The position numbers were made by a program, and so were the translations under genes. Shown one piece after another: positions 15,401-23,640 of a stretch of 64,000 bases of DNA. A model generated the notes under the pieces. That model was not told where the DNA came from. It saw nothing but the letters and a program-made list of their open reading frames with translations, and searched no databases. The DNA comes from Stercorarius parasiticus (taxonomy: Eukaryota > Chordata > Aves > Charadriiformes > Stercorariidae), in the NCBI GenBank assembly GCA_013396915.1, contig VWZL01002002.1:372001-436000 (forward strand), read 5' to 3'. Each line of letters starts with the position of its first letter. Position 1 is the first letter of the stretch.

Positions 15401-18400
15401 TCTATCAGATAAGTCTAATGTGAAAATTTCGGAAGATAAGTTTTTTTTTTTAAAAAAAGTGTTAAATACTGGGTGAAAAAAAAAAAGCTTGGGTTTTTTT
15501 TTTTTTACTTTTCCCTGATTCATGTGACTCAGCACCACCTTGTGGGCTCTTTGAGATTGGCTGGGTCTGTAAGAATTACTGTTGACTTTTGTCAGAGAAG
15601 TTTTCAAAGGATAAAATACAGACCTTCAGTTCCACATTTCAAGTGTTACCTACCTACAGATTAAAGCCCTACAGTGTTTCCAGTGGGCGAAATGGTCATG
15701 TTTGCTTTTTAAGGTGGTTCTGCCCTCTCCACCCCAATGTTATACATTATACATCTTCAAGTCATCTGTAAAATGAGTGCTGTAATGTGAATATCCTGTT
15801 TTATCTAGGAGCTCACCTTGCTCAAGATCGGGGAAAACTGGAGGCAAAAATTGAAGTTTTAACGAATGAGATTGAAATGTTAAAAAAGCAAAAGGAACAG
15901 GATAGCGATACTATAAAAATTAAAAACAAAATAGTGGATGATCAGACAGAAACAATTAGGAGATTAAAAGAAGTAAGTGCCATGTCTGACAACTTCTGTG
16001 CTTAGCTAAAATTAAGACTTGCAGTGAAAGTTATTGTGAAAGCTGAAATGAAAGCTGGCTCTGCACTCCAGGATTTATCAATGTGGAAAGCACAATCAGG
16101 CTGTTAGTGGCAATTGATTTCAGTGAGGGCAGAAGAGGGCCTTGTATTAACGGATGTACAGAAACGCTACTTTGAATCTCTCATTGAACCATACTTATGT
16201 AAAGACTTTCTTTTCTTTGCCTTGCTTCAAGTTATTATTGATAATGATTTTGGGAGGGGAAAAATCAGGATAGCATAATTCTTCCTGTGGGCTTAAAAGA
16301 AAAGGGGAAAAAGAGATTGCTTCAGATTTATTTTACAATGTAAAAAAATTTGGTTTATTCTGTTCTTTGAATCAATATTTTAACAGCAGAGCTGTTTAAC
16401 ACAGCAGAGCTATGTTTTGTTCTATTAATGCCATTAATCTTATTTAGAGACTTTAGACTTCAGCTTATTAATCAGAGCAAAGTTTTATAGTATGTTATGT
16501 CAGTCGAGGTTAGATGCATTACTGGTAAAACTATATAGCCATGTAACAGAATGTCAGCTCGGTGATTTGTGTATGTAGAATAAGTTGTTGTATTGGAGTT
16601 CTAAATAACTTTTTTCTTAACTTACTTTCCATTTGAGATTTATGTTTTGATGATTTTTTTAATTTTTACTTATTTCAGATGAAGCTTATTTAACTGCCTA
16701 TCACTTTACTCAGTATTTTTCATAGAATAGTACTTTTAGAAGAGTAAACTTTCACGTCTGTCTCTGCTTTGTTCCAGCATAGACTAAACAGATACTCTTT
16801 AAGGGTAACAATAAAATGAAGGGAGCTTCTGTGTTCTAAAATCTTTATCTTCTAAAGGGCTCACAAGAAAAAGATAAACAAATCAGAAAACAGCACGAAG
16901 AAAATCTGGAAGCTCAGAAATTTTTTCAAGTACAGTTGGATGAAAAAGCTGCTGAACTTGAAGAGCTAATGGAAAAATTAGAAAGGCAAAATGAAAGAAA
17001 AGAGGAATTAAAGCAACTGCTAGAAGAAAAAGAAGTAGAACTTGATGACATTAAGAATGCACACAGGTGATACAAGGGGCAATAATTCTTTGGGATCTTA
17101 ATAGCATGCAACACTGCTATGTATGGTCAGAGAGTACTTGCTGTTAAAACCCACAGAAACGTGGAATAAATGGAGGCATGGAAAACTTCATCTGCCCTCT
17201 TAAGAAATGGTGTCTACACTCATTGTAAATATATGCATTTAATTTTCAGTGCACTGAAAAAGAAGTGGCAAGGTAAAGGAGAGCTATTAAGCCAGCTGGA
17301 GGTGCAAGTTAAACAAATGAAGGAGAGCTTCGATATCAAAGAGAAGAAGCTGATTGAAGAGAGAAATAAAAGTCTTCAAACTCAGAGGTGAAAACCTTAA
17401 TATCTTACTTTGTGATTGCTCAATTACTATAGAGTTGCACTGTTAGTAAGTATACAAAAATGTTTTGATTATATGGTGAAAGAATTTATAACACCTTTTT
17501 AAGTACTTGGTAAGCTGAGTTGCTGCAAGCTCTGTGCATGTAGAAGTAATTCTTGCTATGCAGGTGACTTCGTGGAACTAGCATTCAGTTACAGCATTAT
17601 TCCTTTAAACTTCTTAGCTATGTTCCCATTTTCTTTTAAACTAATTGGAGCCTACACTCATTCCTCCCTAGAAAGCCCATTCCACCATAATGCTTTTGTA
17701 TTACCTCTGTCAGGAAAGTCCAGTGTCACACTTAAACAATAGGGACTCCTCCAAAGTCATCACACATGCTGGCTGGAGTCATGCAGTTGACAATGCCTGT
17801 GCACGTGAGGCACAGTCTCACAGTCTGTAGCAGCGTTTCTTTGAACGCGAGCCTGTCAGCCTTCGGCTCGTGACCAGGATGGAACACAACGCTTGTGACA
17901 AATTGCTTGCAAATCATAAGTCAAGCCAACCAACTGTGGCTGGCATTTGAGCTTACAAGAGAGGCCACAGTGCTTCACTAACGTCTCTGCAGGACGATGA
18001 AAAGACCTTGTGTTCAGCACAGGAAATTGAGGGCAGATCCTCAATACTTATCACAACCTAAAGTAAACATTAGTAGTAAGTATTTCAGTCTGTGAGAAAC
18101 AGACTGTTTATAAGTTACTTGTCATTCTCTTCCCATACGAGTAGTAACAGGTTCTTAATTTCTTTTATTATTCCTCTTGTACTGATGATTTTTTTGAGCA
18201 CTTAATAGTAAATATGAGATGATACATAAAAAAATACTCATAACCCAGAAAATGGTCAGTGACTTAAATGATGCTCAGTTATTTCATATACATCTGGGTT
18301 TATGGAGAAGTATGGTAGACTGCTGCCTGTGATCCGCGTAGATTGTTAATATGATTGTTACTTTATTCTTTGGCCCTTTTCTCTTATTTTTCTTCGTTCC

Positions 18401-20176
18401 TCCCAACTATTCTGAAGTTTAGCTAGTTAATAGACTGCATATTTATCTAGCAGTGATAACCACATTTACTGAAGGAATAAGCTAGTATGACTATGGTTTT
18501 TTTGCTTTATATTTTTAAATTAAACACTTTGATTAATTACACCTTTGTTATTATTTTAAGGAACGTCATCTGAATAATAAAAGAAAGTACCTTGATGGTC
18601 AAGTTTGTTTATAAACCACCCCCTGCCCTGAAAAAAACCAAACTACCACAAACAAAACCAACAATAAAACACACACACACACAAAAAACCCGAACCACCT
18701 CAAATACTCAATAGTACCATGTTTTGGAATGGTTGGAAGATCAGTAGTGAAACTGAAGTTTTGTCTGAAATAATAATGGTTTCTTTCAAAATTTTGGTGT
18801 AAATTAATTGTATAGTAGAATAATTTGCCTTGCTTTCTGTTGCTACATATTTTAGAATTATTCCCTAAGCAGAATTTGCTTGGATTCAAGGAAATGCTAC
18901 ACCGCTGTGAAGCAGACGCTTTTCTGTTTCTGTGAGAGACAGACTTACAGGCTGTTTACAGGATCATATAGTTCAGGCATTGACTTCTCAGGAAGCAAAA
19001 GCATGTTAAGTAGAGGTTTAAAAATAGGTGGAGTTCTTATCCACGTTGACAGTAGCAAGTCTGAATCTTTGTATTCTTTGCTAGTGATTAAATGCTTCTG
19101 CTAAGAGGAATGCCAGAAGCCCTAAACATGGTGCATAAAACTAGAAGACGTTCTTGAGAAAACAGGACATCTTCTGAATATAGGTACTGAAATAATTGTC
19201 TTCGTGCCTGTGTTAATAAAACCTTATTGAAGGCAGAACTGGGCAAAGCAAAATACTTCAGTTCTTTGCACAAGTGTGATTTTATTTTTTCAATCATTTT
19301 TTTAGGATTGCCGTGGAAAAGCTTCGTCAAATGGATGATGCTTTTAGAAAACAACTTGAGTCAATATTGGCAGCTCATCAGGAAGAACTATTGCAGCTGG
19401 CAAATGAAAAGGAAAAACAAATTGAAGTGGCAAATGAAAAAGTAATTTTAATACTTAATTCATATGTTTACTTTATTTGCATTTTTATTCTACAGCTGCT
19501 ACAACAGTGGTGCTTGAAGTCACCTGTTTATATCTGTCTCATCTCTGGATGGAAACAACCCTAGTTTAGTACTCAGTCTTTCCACAATAAAAAAATCTCT
19601 AGAACTGTACCGTCGTGAGGGTTCTGTATTCAAGCAAAGTAAAGTTGCATGCTATGGTAGCTGTTATCAGTTGATAGTTAAGAATTCCTTACCTGCACTG
19701 GCAAAAAGAATGATGATTTTGCTAGATAATCCATTTAACTCACCTGTGCCTGTTAATACTTACTGTTCTTGTCATATACTGCATTCTTCCTTAGTGTGAC
19801 AACTGGTGCTATTTCTGCGTAGTAGCTATTTTGGTTTTAATACATTACTTGCTATGTTCTAGTAAATTAATCCTTTTTTTTTTTTTAAAGCAAAATTCTG
19901 CTGCGGCATCCAGTGTCAAAAGTAGTGTATTGCTTATTTAAACAAGCATATAACTCTTACATTGCTTATCAGTGTTAGAAATTGCCAAGATTATATGGTT
20001 TTGGGTATATTAAGGAAAAGGAAGAATTCTTTGATCTCTGTGTGCACTTTCAGGTTTACTATGTTGAAGAAGAAATGCGGCAGCTTCTGCAGGAAACAGC
20101 AAACAATAAAAAAGCCATGGAAAAGAAAGTAAGACGACTTACACAGGCATTAAATGATATTCAAGAAGATCTTTGA
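390..20176 (+). CDS. LRRCC1: LRRCC1, leucine-rich repeat and coiled-coil centrosomal protein 1 (5'-partial, 17 exons)
   Basis: LRRCC1 is a centrosome/centriole protein needed for spindle-pole integrity and centriole structure (family knowledge). Exons: 390-455, 1232-1399, 3043-3212, 3312-3521, 4272-4474, 5750-5936, 6271-6419, 7592-7796, 10870-11009, 12270-12471, 13468-13653, 14890-15064, 15809-15972, 16858-17066, 17250-17387, 19306-19441, 20054-20176. All junctions keep one open frame (2,831 nt, 943 visible residues) with GT-AG borders. Residues 1 to about 100 are the last leucine-rich repeats (LNLSYNRI, IDLHSN) plus an LRR cap (VLQMLPQLTTLDG). Residues about 340-943 are almost continuous Lys/Glu/Leu/Gln coiled coil, ending QALNDIQEDL. 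Human LRRCC1 is about 1,032 residues, so roughly the first 100, including the start, lie upstream of the window. No frameshift or premature stop was seen. E2F5 follows on the same strand. Confidence 0.95.
1232..1399 (+). CDS. LRRCC1: LRRCC1 exon, leucine-rich repeats
   Basis: Acceptor TTTTCAG, donor GTATGG, phase 1 at both ends. It encodes two further repeats around IDLHSNCISNMDHLLQC and LTNLTLEKNGKANPVC, matching the human IDLHSNRID...LTNLILEKDG segment. Confidence 0.9.
3043..3212 (+). CDS. LRRCC1: LRRCC1 exon, LRR cap and linker
   Basis: Begins GYRETVLQMLPQLTTLDGKN, a typical LRR-capping motif closing the repeat domain. It continues into an acidic linker (LQCLEDILGCLVSP). Acceptor TTAAG, donor GTGCCA, ends in phase 0. 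Confidence 0.88.
3312..3521 (+). CDS. LRRCC1: LRRCC1 exon, linker
   Basis: Exactly 70 codons, phase 0 at both ends, acceptor AATAG and donor GTAATT. The segment VVTPHIDQALAHF matches the human VITAPIDELVPLEQF region. Its end (KIEDQISQILQK) starts helical propensity. Confidence 0.9.
4190..4230. repeat. Triple TAGCCAATTA repeat able to form alternative hairpins
   Basis: TAGCCAATTA (4190-4199), its exact reverse complement (4202-4211) and a third direct copy (4220-4229). The middle arm can pair with either neighbour. The block lies 42-82 bases upstream of the LRRCC1 exon starting at 4272. Confidence 0.8.
4272..4474 (+). CDS. LRRCC1: LRRCC1 exon, low-complexity linker
   Basis: Encodes KRDTDPTSESENESGKENNRK and RSKIPTYR, matching the human KRDTDITSES...RSKIPYD. 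The donor is GTATCC, resembling a minor-spliceosome site (see findings). A CR1 fragment starts about 50 bases downstream. Confidence 0.9.
4527..4789 (+). mobile_element. CR1 LINE 3' fragment
   Basis: Characteristic CR1 3'-end text on the plus strand: gtaatggctttaaactaaaa, GGTTGCCCAGGGAGG, ATGCCCCATCCCTGGAAACA, GGTTGGACTAGATGACCT, then GGTCCCTTCCAACC and a degenerate ATTCTATGATTCTATGA terminus. It is 5'-truncated as usual for CR1. It sits in the LRRCC1 intron just after the exon ending 4474. Confidence 0.9.
5750..5936 (+). CDS. LRRCC1: LRRCC1 exon, Ser-rich linker
   Basis: Starts with one base completing an Arg codon, then EEKKSSSKCPRSSQRD, and ends ATEESTYR before GTATGT. It is divergent from human except for position and phase. 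No domain is recognised. Confidence 0.85.
6271..6419 (+). CDS. LRRCC1: LRRCC1 exon, start of coiled coil
   Basis: Encodes ALIQELDQEKERRWKAEQAE and ..QSMAVYTTDR, closely matching human SLVEQLDQEREKRWRAEQAE...LLTTDR. Acceptor GCTAAG, donor GTAGGG, ends two bases into a codon. Confidence 0.9.
7592..7796 (+). CDS. LRRCC1: LRRCC1 exon, coiled coil
   Basis: Encodes LKELILKERDVKARLQADVQ and so on to RLQQRTIE, a charged heptad-rich helix matching the human LKEIIFRERNSKGQLE segment. Acceptor TTCTCAG, donor GTAAAT. Confidence 0.92.
7797..10869 (+). other. LRRCC1 large intron, nothing recognised
   Basis: About 3.07 kb of AT-rich intron between two confirmed coding exons. I saw no RNA gene, long open frame or recognisable transposon; only T/G-rich low-complexity patches. 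Confidence 0.6.
10870..11009 (+). CDS. LRRCC1: LRRCC1 exon, coiled coil
   Basis: Encodes MKQVQEAELKASANEREVQL...LHELLILRDQEQR, matching human IQEVELKASAADREIYLLR. The ATG at the exon start is internal, not an initiator, because it follows a CACAG acceptor. It lies after a 3.07-kb intron. Confidence 0.92.
12270..12471 (+). CDS. LRRCC1: LRRCC1 exon, coiled coil
   Basis: Encodes KQLETRVALNGPEFQDALSK...LTTEAKRFKE, matching human KELETREFFTDADFQDALAK. Acceptor CTTCAG, donor GTAAGA, ends in phase 0. Confidence 0.93.
13468..13653 (+). CDS. LRRCC1: LRRCC1 exon, coiled coil
   Basis: 62 codons, phase 0 at both ends: VNEGFENVAADLVEHKRALF...NEEATASLK, matching the human GFENVATELAKSKHALIWAQ region. Confidence 0.93.
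14890..15064 (+). CDS. LRRCC1: LRRCC1 exon, coiled coil
   Basis: Encodes CRTGELETLIEEGKQKAAQV...MERKIWGQELAQQ, matching human ERKVWGHELAQQ. Acceptor TACAG; it ends one base into a Gly codon before GTAAAA. Confidence 0.93.
15809..15972 (+). CDS. LRRCC1: LRRCC1 exon, coiled coil
   Basis: Encodes AHLAQDRGKLEAKIEVLTNE...DDQTETIRRLKE, near-identical in pattern to human SSLAQNRGKLEAQIE...DDQTETIRKLK. Acceptor ATCTAG, donor GTAAGT. Confidence 0.94.
16858..17066 (+). CDS. LRRCC1: LRRCC1 exon, coiled coil
   Basis: Encodes GSQEKDKQIRKQHEENLEAQ...LEEKEVELDDIKNAH, matching the human QEKDEHIKRL...KGKEVELEEIRKAY region. Acceptor TAAAG, donor GTGATA. Confidence 0.93.
17250..17387 (+). CDS. LRRCC1: LRRCC1 exon, coiled coil
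   Basis: Encodes ALKKKWQGKGELLSQLEVQV...EERNKSLQTQ, matching human TLNRKWHDKGELLCHLETQV. It is separated from the previous exon by only 183 bases. Confidence 0.93.
17388..19305 (+). other. LRRCC1 intron with a short (AC)n tract
   Basis: 1.9-kb intron. It contains an AC dinucleotide run (18669-18682) and a locally GC-richer patch at about 17740-18040 carrying two overlapping ~60-codon minus-strand frames. I cannot assign these frames to any family. Confidence 0.5.
19306..19441 (+). CDS. LRRCC1: LRRCC1 exon, coiled coil
   Basis: Encodes IAVEKLRQMDDAFRKQLESI...EVANEK, matching human AMEKLHSMDDAFKRQVDAI. Acceptor TTTTTAG, donor GTAATT, ends in phase 0. Confidence 0.93.
20054..20176 (+). CDS. 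LRRCC1: LRRCC1 terminal coding exon
   Basis: 40 codons plus TGA: VYYVEEEMRQLLQETANNKK...QALNDIQEDL, matching the human C-terminus ..FALNEIQQDM. Acceptor TTTCAG. The 3' UTR continues to the AATAAA at 20326. Confidence 0.95.
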   Translation, partial: VYYVEEEMRQLLQETANNKKAMEKKVRRLTQALNDIQEDL

Positions 20177-20325
20177 AGATTATCAATATATACACTAAAA
20201 ATGTGTATTACACAAACTTAAGCAAATTCATAGACTGCAATGCACTTTTCCTTGTTTTCTAGAGAGTAAATTCTTTGTGATATTTTGATCGTTCAGGAAT
20301 CAGACGTAAATATCTGTACAATATT

Positions 20326-20331
20326 AATAAA
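20326..20331 (+). terminator. LRRCC1: LRRCC1 poly(A) signal
   Basis: AATAAA 150 bases after the LRRCC1 stop codon, in an AT-rich 3' UTR. It is the first canonical signal downstream of the stop. Confidence 0.7.
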
Positions 20332-20949
20332 TAGTTATTTCTAACTTTCGGTTATTTTTAACTGTTTTGTCAAAATGGGTCAAAAAAGCATTTATATATG
20401 AAAAGCATCATGTGTTTAATAAGAGAAAAGAAGGTAGAATCAAAGGCCCAAAGACAAGAGCTTGAAGCTTTCCTTCACGGGGGTAGAGATTCTTGCAACG
20501 AGAGATCAAGAATTTACCTGAAGATGTTTAATCTGCCACTGTTGCTGAGGAATGCATGACTCCTGCAACTTTGAGTGGCTTTCTTAGCAGCGTAGTTTGG
20601 TTCTCTGCAGCAATAGGCTTCCTACGAGGCTTTTGAAAAATAGGAGATAATAAGCTAACAGCTTCTTACCTAAGCTAGTCGTAAGCTTTATGTTAATATG
20701 ATTGTTCTACTTCTTTCATGATGGAGACATTACCATCTCCACTGCACTCAGGCGTTTATTTCATTTGCTTGTTCTCAGAAGATCCTAAACTGTCATTGTA
20801 CTACACTGTACTCTGAAGGGTTTAATGCTGCAGTAGTAACTAAAATGCTAAGTAGTAATATCAGTTATTTGTTGTTGCACCAGGTGGAGCTATTTCTTCC
20901 CACCCCACAGTAGCTAAAGCAGAGTCCTGTTACTCGAGTGACAAGAGAA

Positions 20950-21660
20950 GCTGCTAAGCTGAATTTAATGTCGGGTTATTCAGAATGCAGGCTTATGTAC
21001 ACCGATACGGTGTAACTGTATATGTGTTTCTGCACCCAGCAGCCCATTAAAAGCACCAGTGCTAGTAAAAAGCCCCTGGCCTTTAGCTAACTGTGCAAGG
21101 CCCCTGGGGCTTGTTACCAACTTGTTATGAGAACTTGCTGTGTGAACCAGAGCTTGATACCAGCTGCCTCTTGTTATGAGGCGCAGCTTACATGGGGGCT
21201 GTAACAAAGGCCTTGAAAATATGGGCATGAGTTGAAAGCAAAGGCCACAGCACCAAAAACAACTCACTGATGGTCAGTGACTGGTTTTTGACAAAGCACA
21301 ACCTTGAGAGCTGGGAACAGGCTGCTTTTGTTTTAAGAAAGGAAGCAGCAGTGAAGCAAAATAACAAAACAGGCACCTGCAGTGGCCTGGGAAAGCAACA
21401 CTCTCCCCCTGCTTCGCGCAGTTAACATTATCTGAGGGTGGAGGTGGAGGGCTGGGAATGGTCTAGAGATTGCACGGCCTTATAAAAGGGTGAGATCCCA
21501 AACCTGTGTGAGGGCGCAGAGAGCAGACACCTGCTCCAGCTCTGCCTCCCTGTGTCCAGAGTCCCTGCACCCAGCCCCACAGACCACTGAGGAACAGAGC
21601 CATCAGCGCTAACGAGGAGGCATCTGCTCCATGGTGCCATGTACTCCCAGCTAAGGGGGG
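20950..21660 (+). mobile_element. Possible solo LTR or promoter-like block (unclassified)
   Basis: A stretch of base composition unlike its flanks, with a clear TATA-like TTATAAAAGGG at 21480-21490 followed by a GC-rich leader-like segment. Upstream there are short direct repeats of CTTGTTATGAG. This layout resembles an endogenous-retrovirus LTR promoter, but I could not define TG...CA ends, a target-site duplication or an AATAAA downstream of the TATA box. It could instead be an unrelated promoter. Confidence 0.3.
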
Positions 21661-21747
21661 AGAGAGCTGGTAAGCACTGACTGCTTCAAATCACGGCTAA
21701 CGGTAGTATGTAAAAATTAGTACCTAGTGGTAATGGTTAGCAAGGTG

Positions 21748-21772
21748 TAATCTAATTAGCACAATTAGATTA
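21748..21772. repeat. AT-rich perfect inverted repeat with ATTA cores
   Basis: TAATCTAATT, five-base spacer AGCAC, then AATTAGATTA, an exact 10-bp inverted repeat. Several further TAAT/ATTA cores follow to about 21825. It may be a paired homeodomain-type site; the function is not shown. Confidence 0.6.
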
Positions 21773-22989
21773 ATGAATGTCAGCCTAATAGATTTTGCTG
21801 TAAAGTTTAAAATTAGCCTAATTTATTGGTCTGCCAGCAGCCCAGTGATGTCTTGATTCCCTGATACAAATTAACAATGTCACCTAAATGCAGAAGAAAA
21901 TGACTTCTCATTTTTACCTCCTGCTCTACACACTCCTGCTTTTTCAGAAGCCACGTTAGGCGAGGAAATACCTGGGAAGCTGTTCTATAGCATTTACATG
22001 GCTGTCACTTGGGCAGAAAGGCTGCAGCGCTTCAGAGTGATTTTCTGTCATGCTTATTACGTGTGTCCTTGGGCGCTTCTTTTTTCTTTGCTTATTATTT
22101 GAAGAAGCTACCCCTTGGGGTGAAGTAACTGAATACCTGGAATGCACCAGGAAGGTGAGAGAACTTAACTCTTACCCTGATTCAATTTATTAATATTGGC
22201 TCAGTGTTTTTCCTCCAAAATTTTCATTCTGAAACTCTTTTCTGATTTAGTCATAGGGAATTATTACTGGGTTTTACCATAAATTCTTTTTGTTCCTTGC
22301 TTTTGGTTCAGAAATCTGTACTACAGTACTTGGGTGCATACATGTGTTAGTAGTGTTTCGACTGTTTGTTTTTCTTCCGGCTAATTCTACCTTTGGCATC
22401 ACTTCCCTCTTTATGCTTGTATGGCTTCCTTAGAACTTTTTAATAGATAATTAAATGATGGGAAATGGCCTCAAAATTTTAAAATAATAAAAATACGGTG
22501 TAAGTGAAAGCTGTGCCAGACTTACCTACTCACAAGAAAAAAATTTCAGCCTGACATTACTGAAAGGTATAAGATAACTGAATGCATAAAATAAGAATCT
22601 AAACAAAATGTGAACTCTGATCTTGTCATATGCAAGGCATATTTGTTCTCTTGCATTAATTATAACAACTTAAAACCGATTCTGTTATTAGATTCTACTT
22701 TGTTTTCATTTCCAGACAAGATAATGGATCTATTTAAATCAATATTGAATGTATAGTCAGTTAGGAAACTCCTCTGTTACCTGAGACCAGGAGGAATGTG
22801 ATTACCTGTTTGCTCCTGTATATACATATATTGCCCTGAATGTACTATGTCTAAAAAAGGTACAGCTCCTGTGAGGCACAGCACATTCGGTGCGATGTCC
22901 CTCCGTAATGCGCTCCAGTGCCTCATGTGATGGGGTATCTGATGCTCTTTTCCCAACAGCATTTCTTTCTTGAAGTGCATCTCTTCAAT

Positions 22990-23640
22990 TCTTACGCTGT
23001 CTGGACTTTAAAGCTTCTCTACTTTTATCTGAGGGAAGAGGCGTACCTGGATGACGGTTAAGGCCGAGCCTGCTTGGACACCAGCGCAAGGGACGGGGTA
23101 AGCACCCCAAACTCTCCGCGCCTCTCGCTGGAACATCAGCGCGTCCCGTGCCCTGCCTCAGGAGAGGCGAGAACACAGTTTATCGTTAATCTGACTGGGT
23201 TTGTACCAAATGCAAACGGTGAAGAGGGCGGCGGGGAGCCGCGGTGCGGGGGCGAGGCAGGGTCGCGGGGCCCCCTCCCGAAGCGGGCTCTAGGCCTGCG
23301 CCGCCCGCCCTGGGGACGCCGGAGCGACAGCCCAGCCGTGTGTAACGCCCCTCCCGCGGGGCTGCCGGCGGGAGGCCGCCGGGCCGGGNNNNNNNNNNNN
23401 NNNNNNNNNNNNNNNNNNNNNNNNNNNNNNNNNNNNNNNNNNNNNNNNNNNNNNNNNNNNNNNNNNNNNNNNNNNNNNNNNNNNNNNNNNNNNNNNNNNN
23501 NNNCACGGAGCCCGTGTCCCCCCCAGGGCCTCGCCGGCACGCACGGTCCCGCCGCGGGGCCCGGCCCCCCGCTCCTTCCCCGGCCGCTGCCTGGAGATGG
23601 CTGACAGCCGCCGCGGACCACTAAAATACGCGTTCCGGCT
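22990..23640. promoter_or_regulatory. E2F5: CpG island, presumed E2F5 promoter and first exon
   Basis: GC- and CpG-dense segment standing out from AT-rich flanks, interrupted by the gap 23389-23503. Its position upstream of the first visible E2F5 exon and on the right strand makes it the likely promoter. No segment encoding the expected RHEKSLGLLTTKF start of the E2F DNA-binding domain is visible on either side of the gap. Confidence 0.65.
23389..23503. other. Assembly gap (115 N) in CpG island
   Basis: Unresolved bases inside GC-rich sequence. The true length is unknown; it probably hides E2F5 exon 1. Confidence 0.95.

Larger units (their letters stand above)
20332..22985. other. LRRCC1-E2F5 intergenic region
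   Basis: About 2.65 kb without a recognisable coding exon. It contains the promoter/LTR-like block at 20950-21660 and an ATTA-core palindrome at 21748-21772; the rest is AT-rich unique-looking sequence up to the CpG island. Confidence 0.6.

Noticed and set aside
17732..18044. Two overlapping ~60-codon minus-strand frames in an LRRCC1 intron
   Set aside because: No recognisable motif, short, and in different frames; could be an old retrocopy but cannot be supported.
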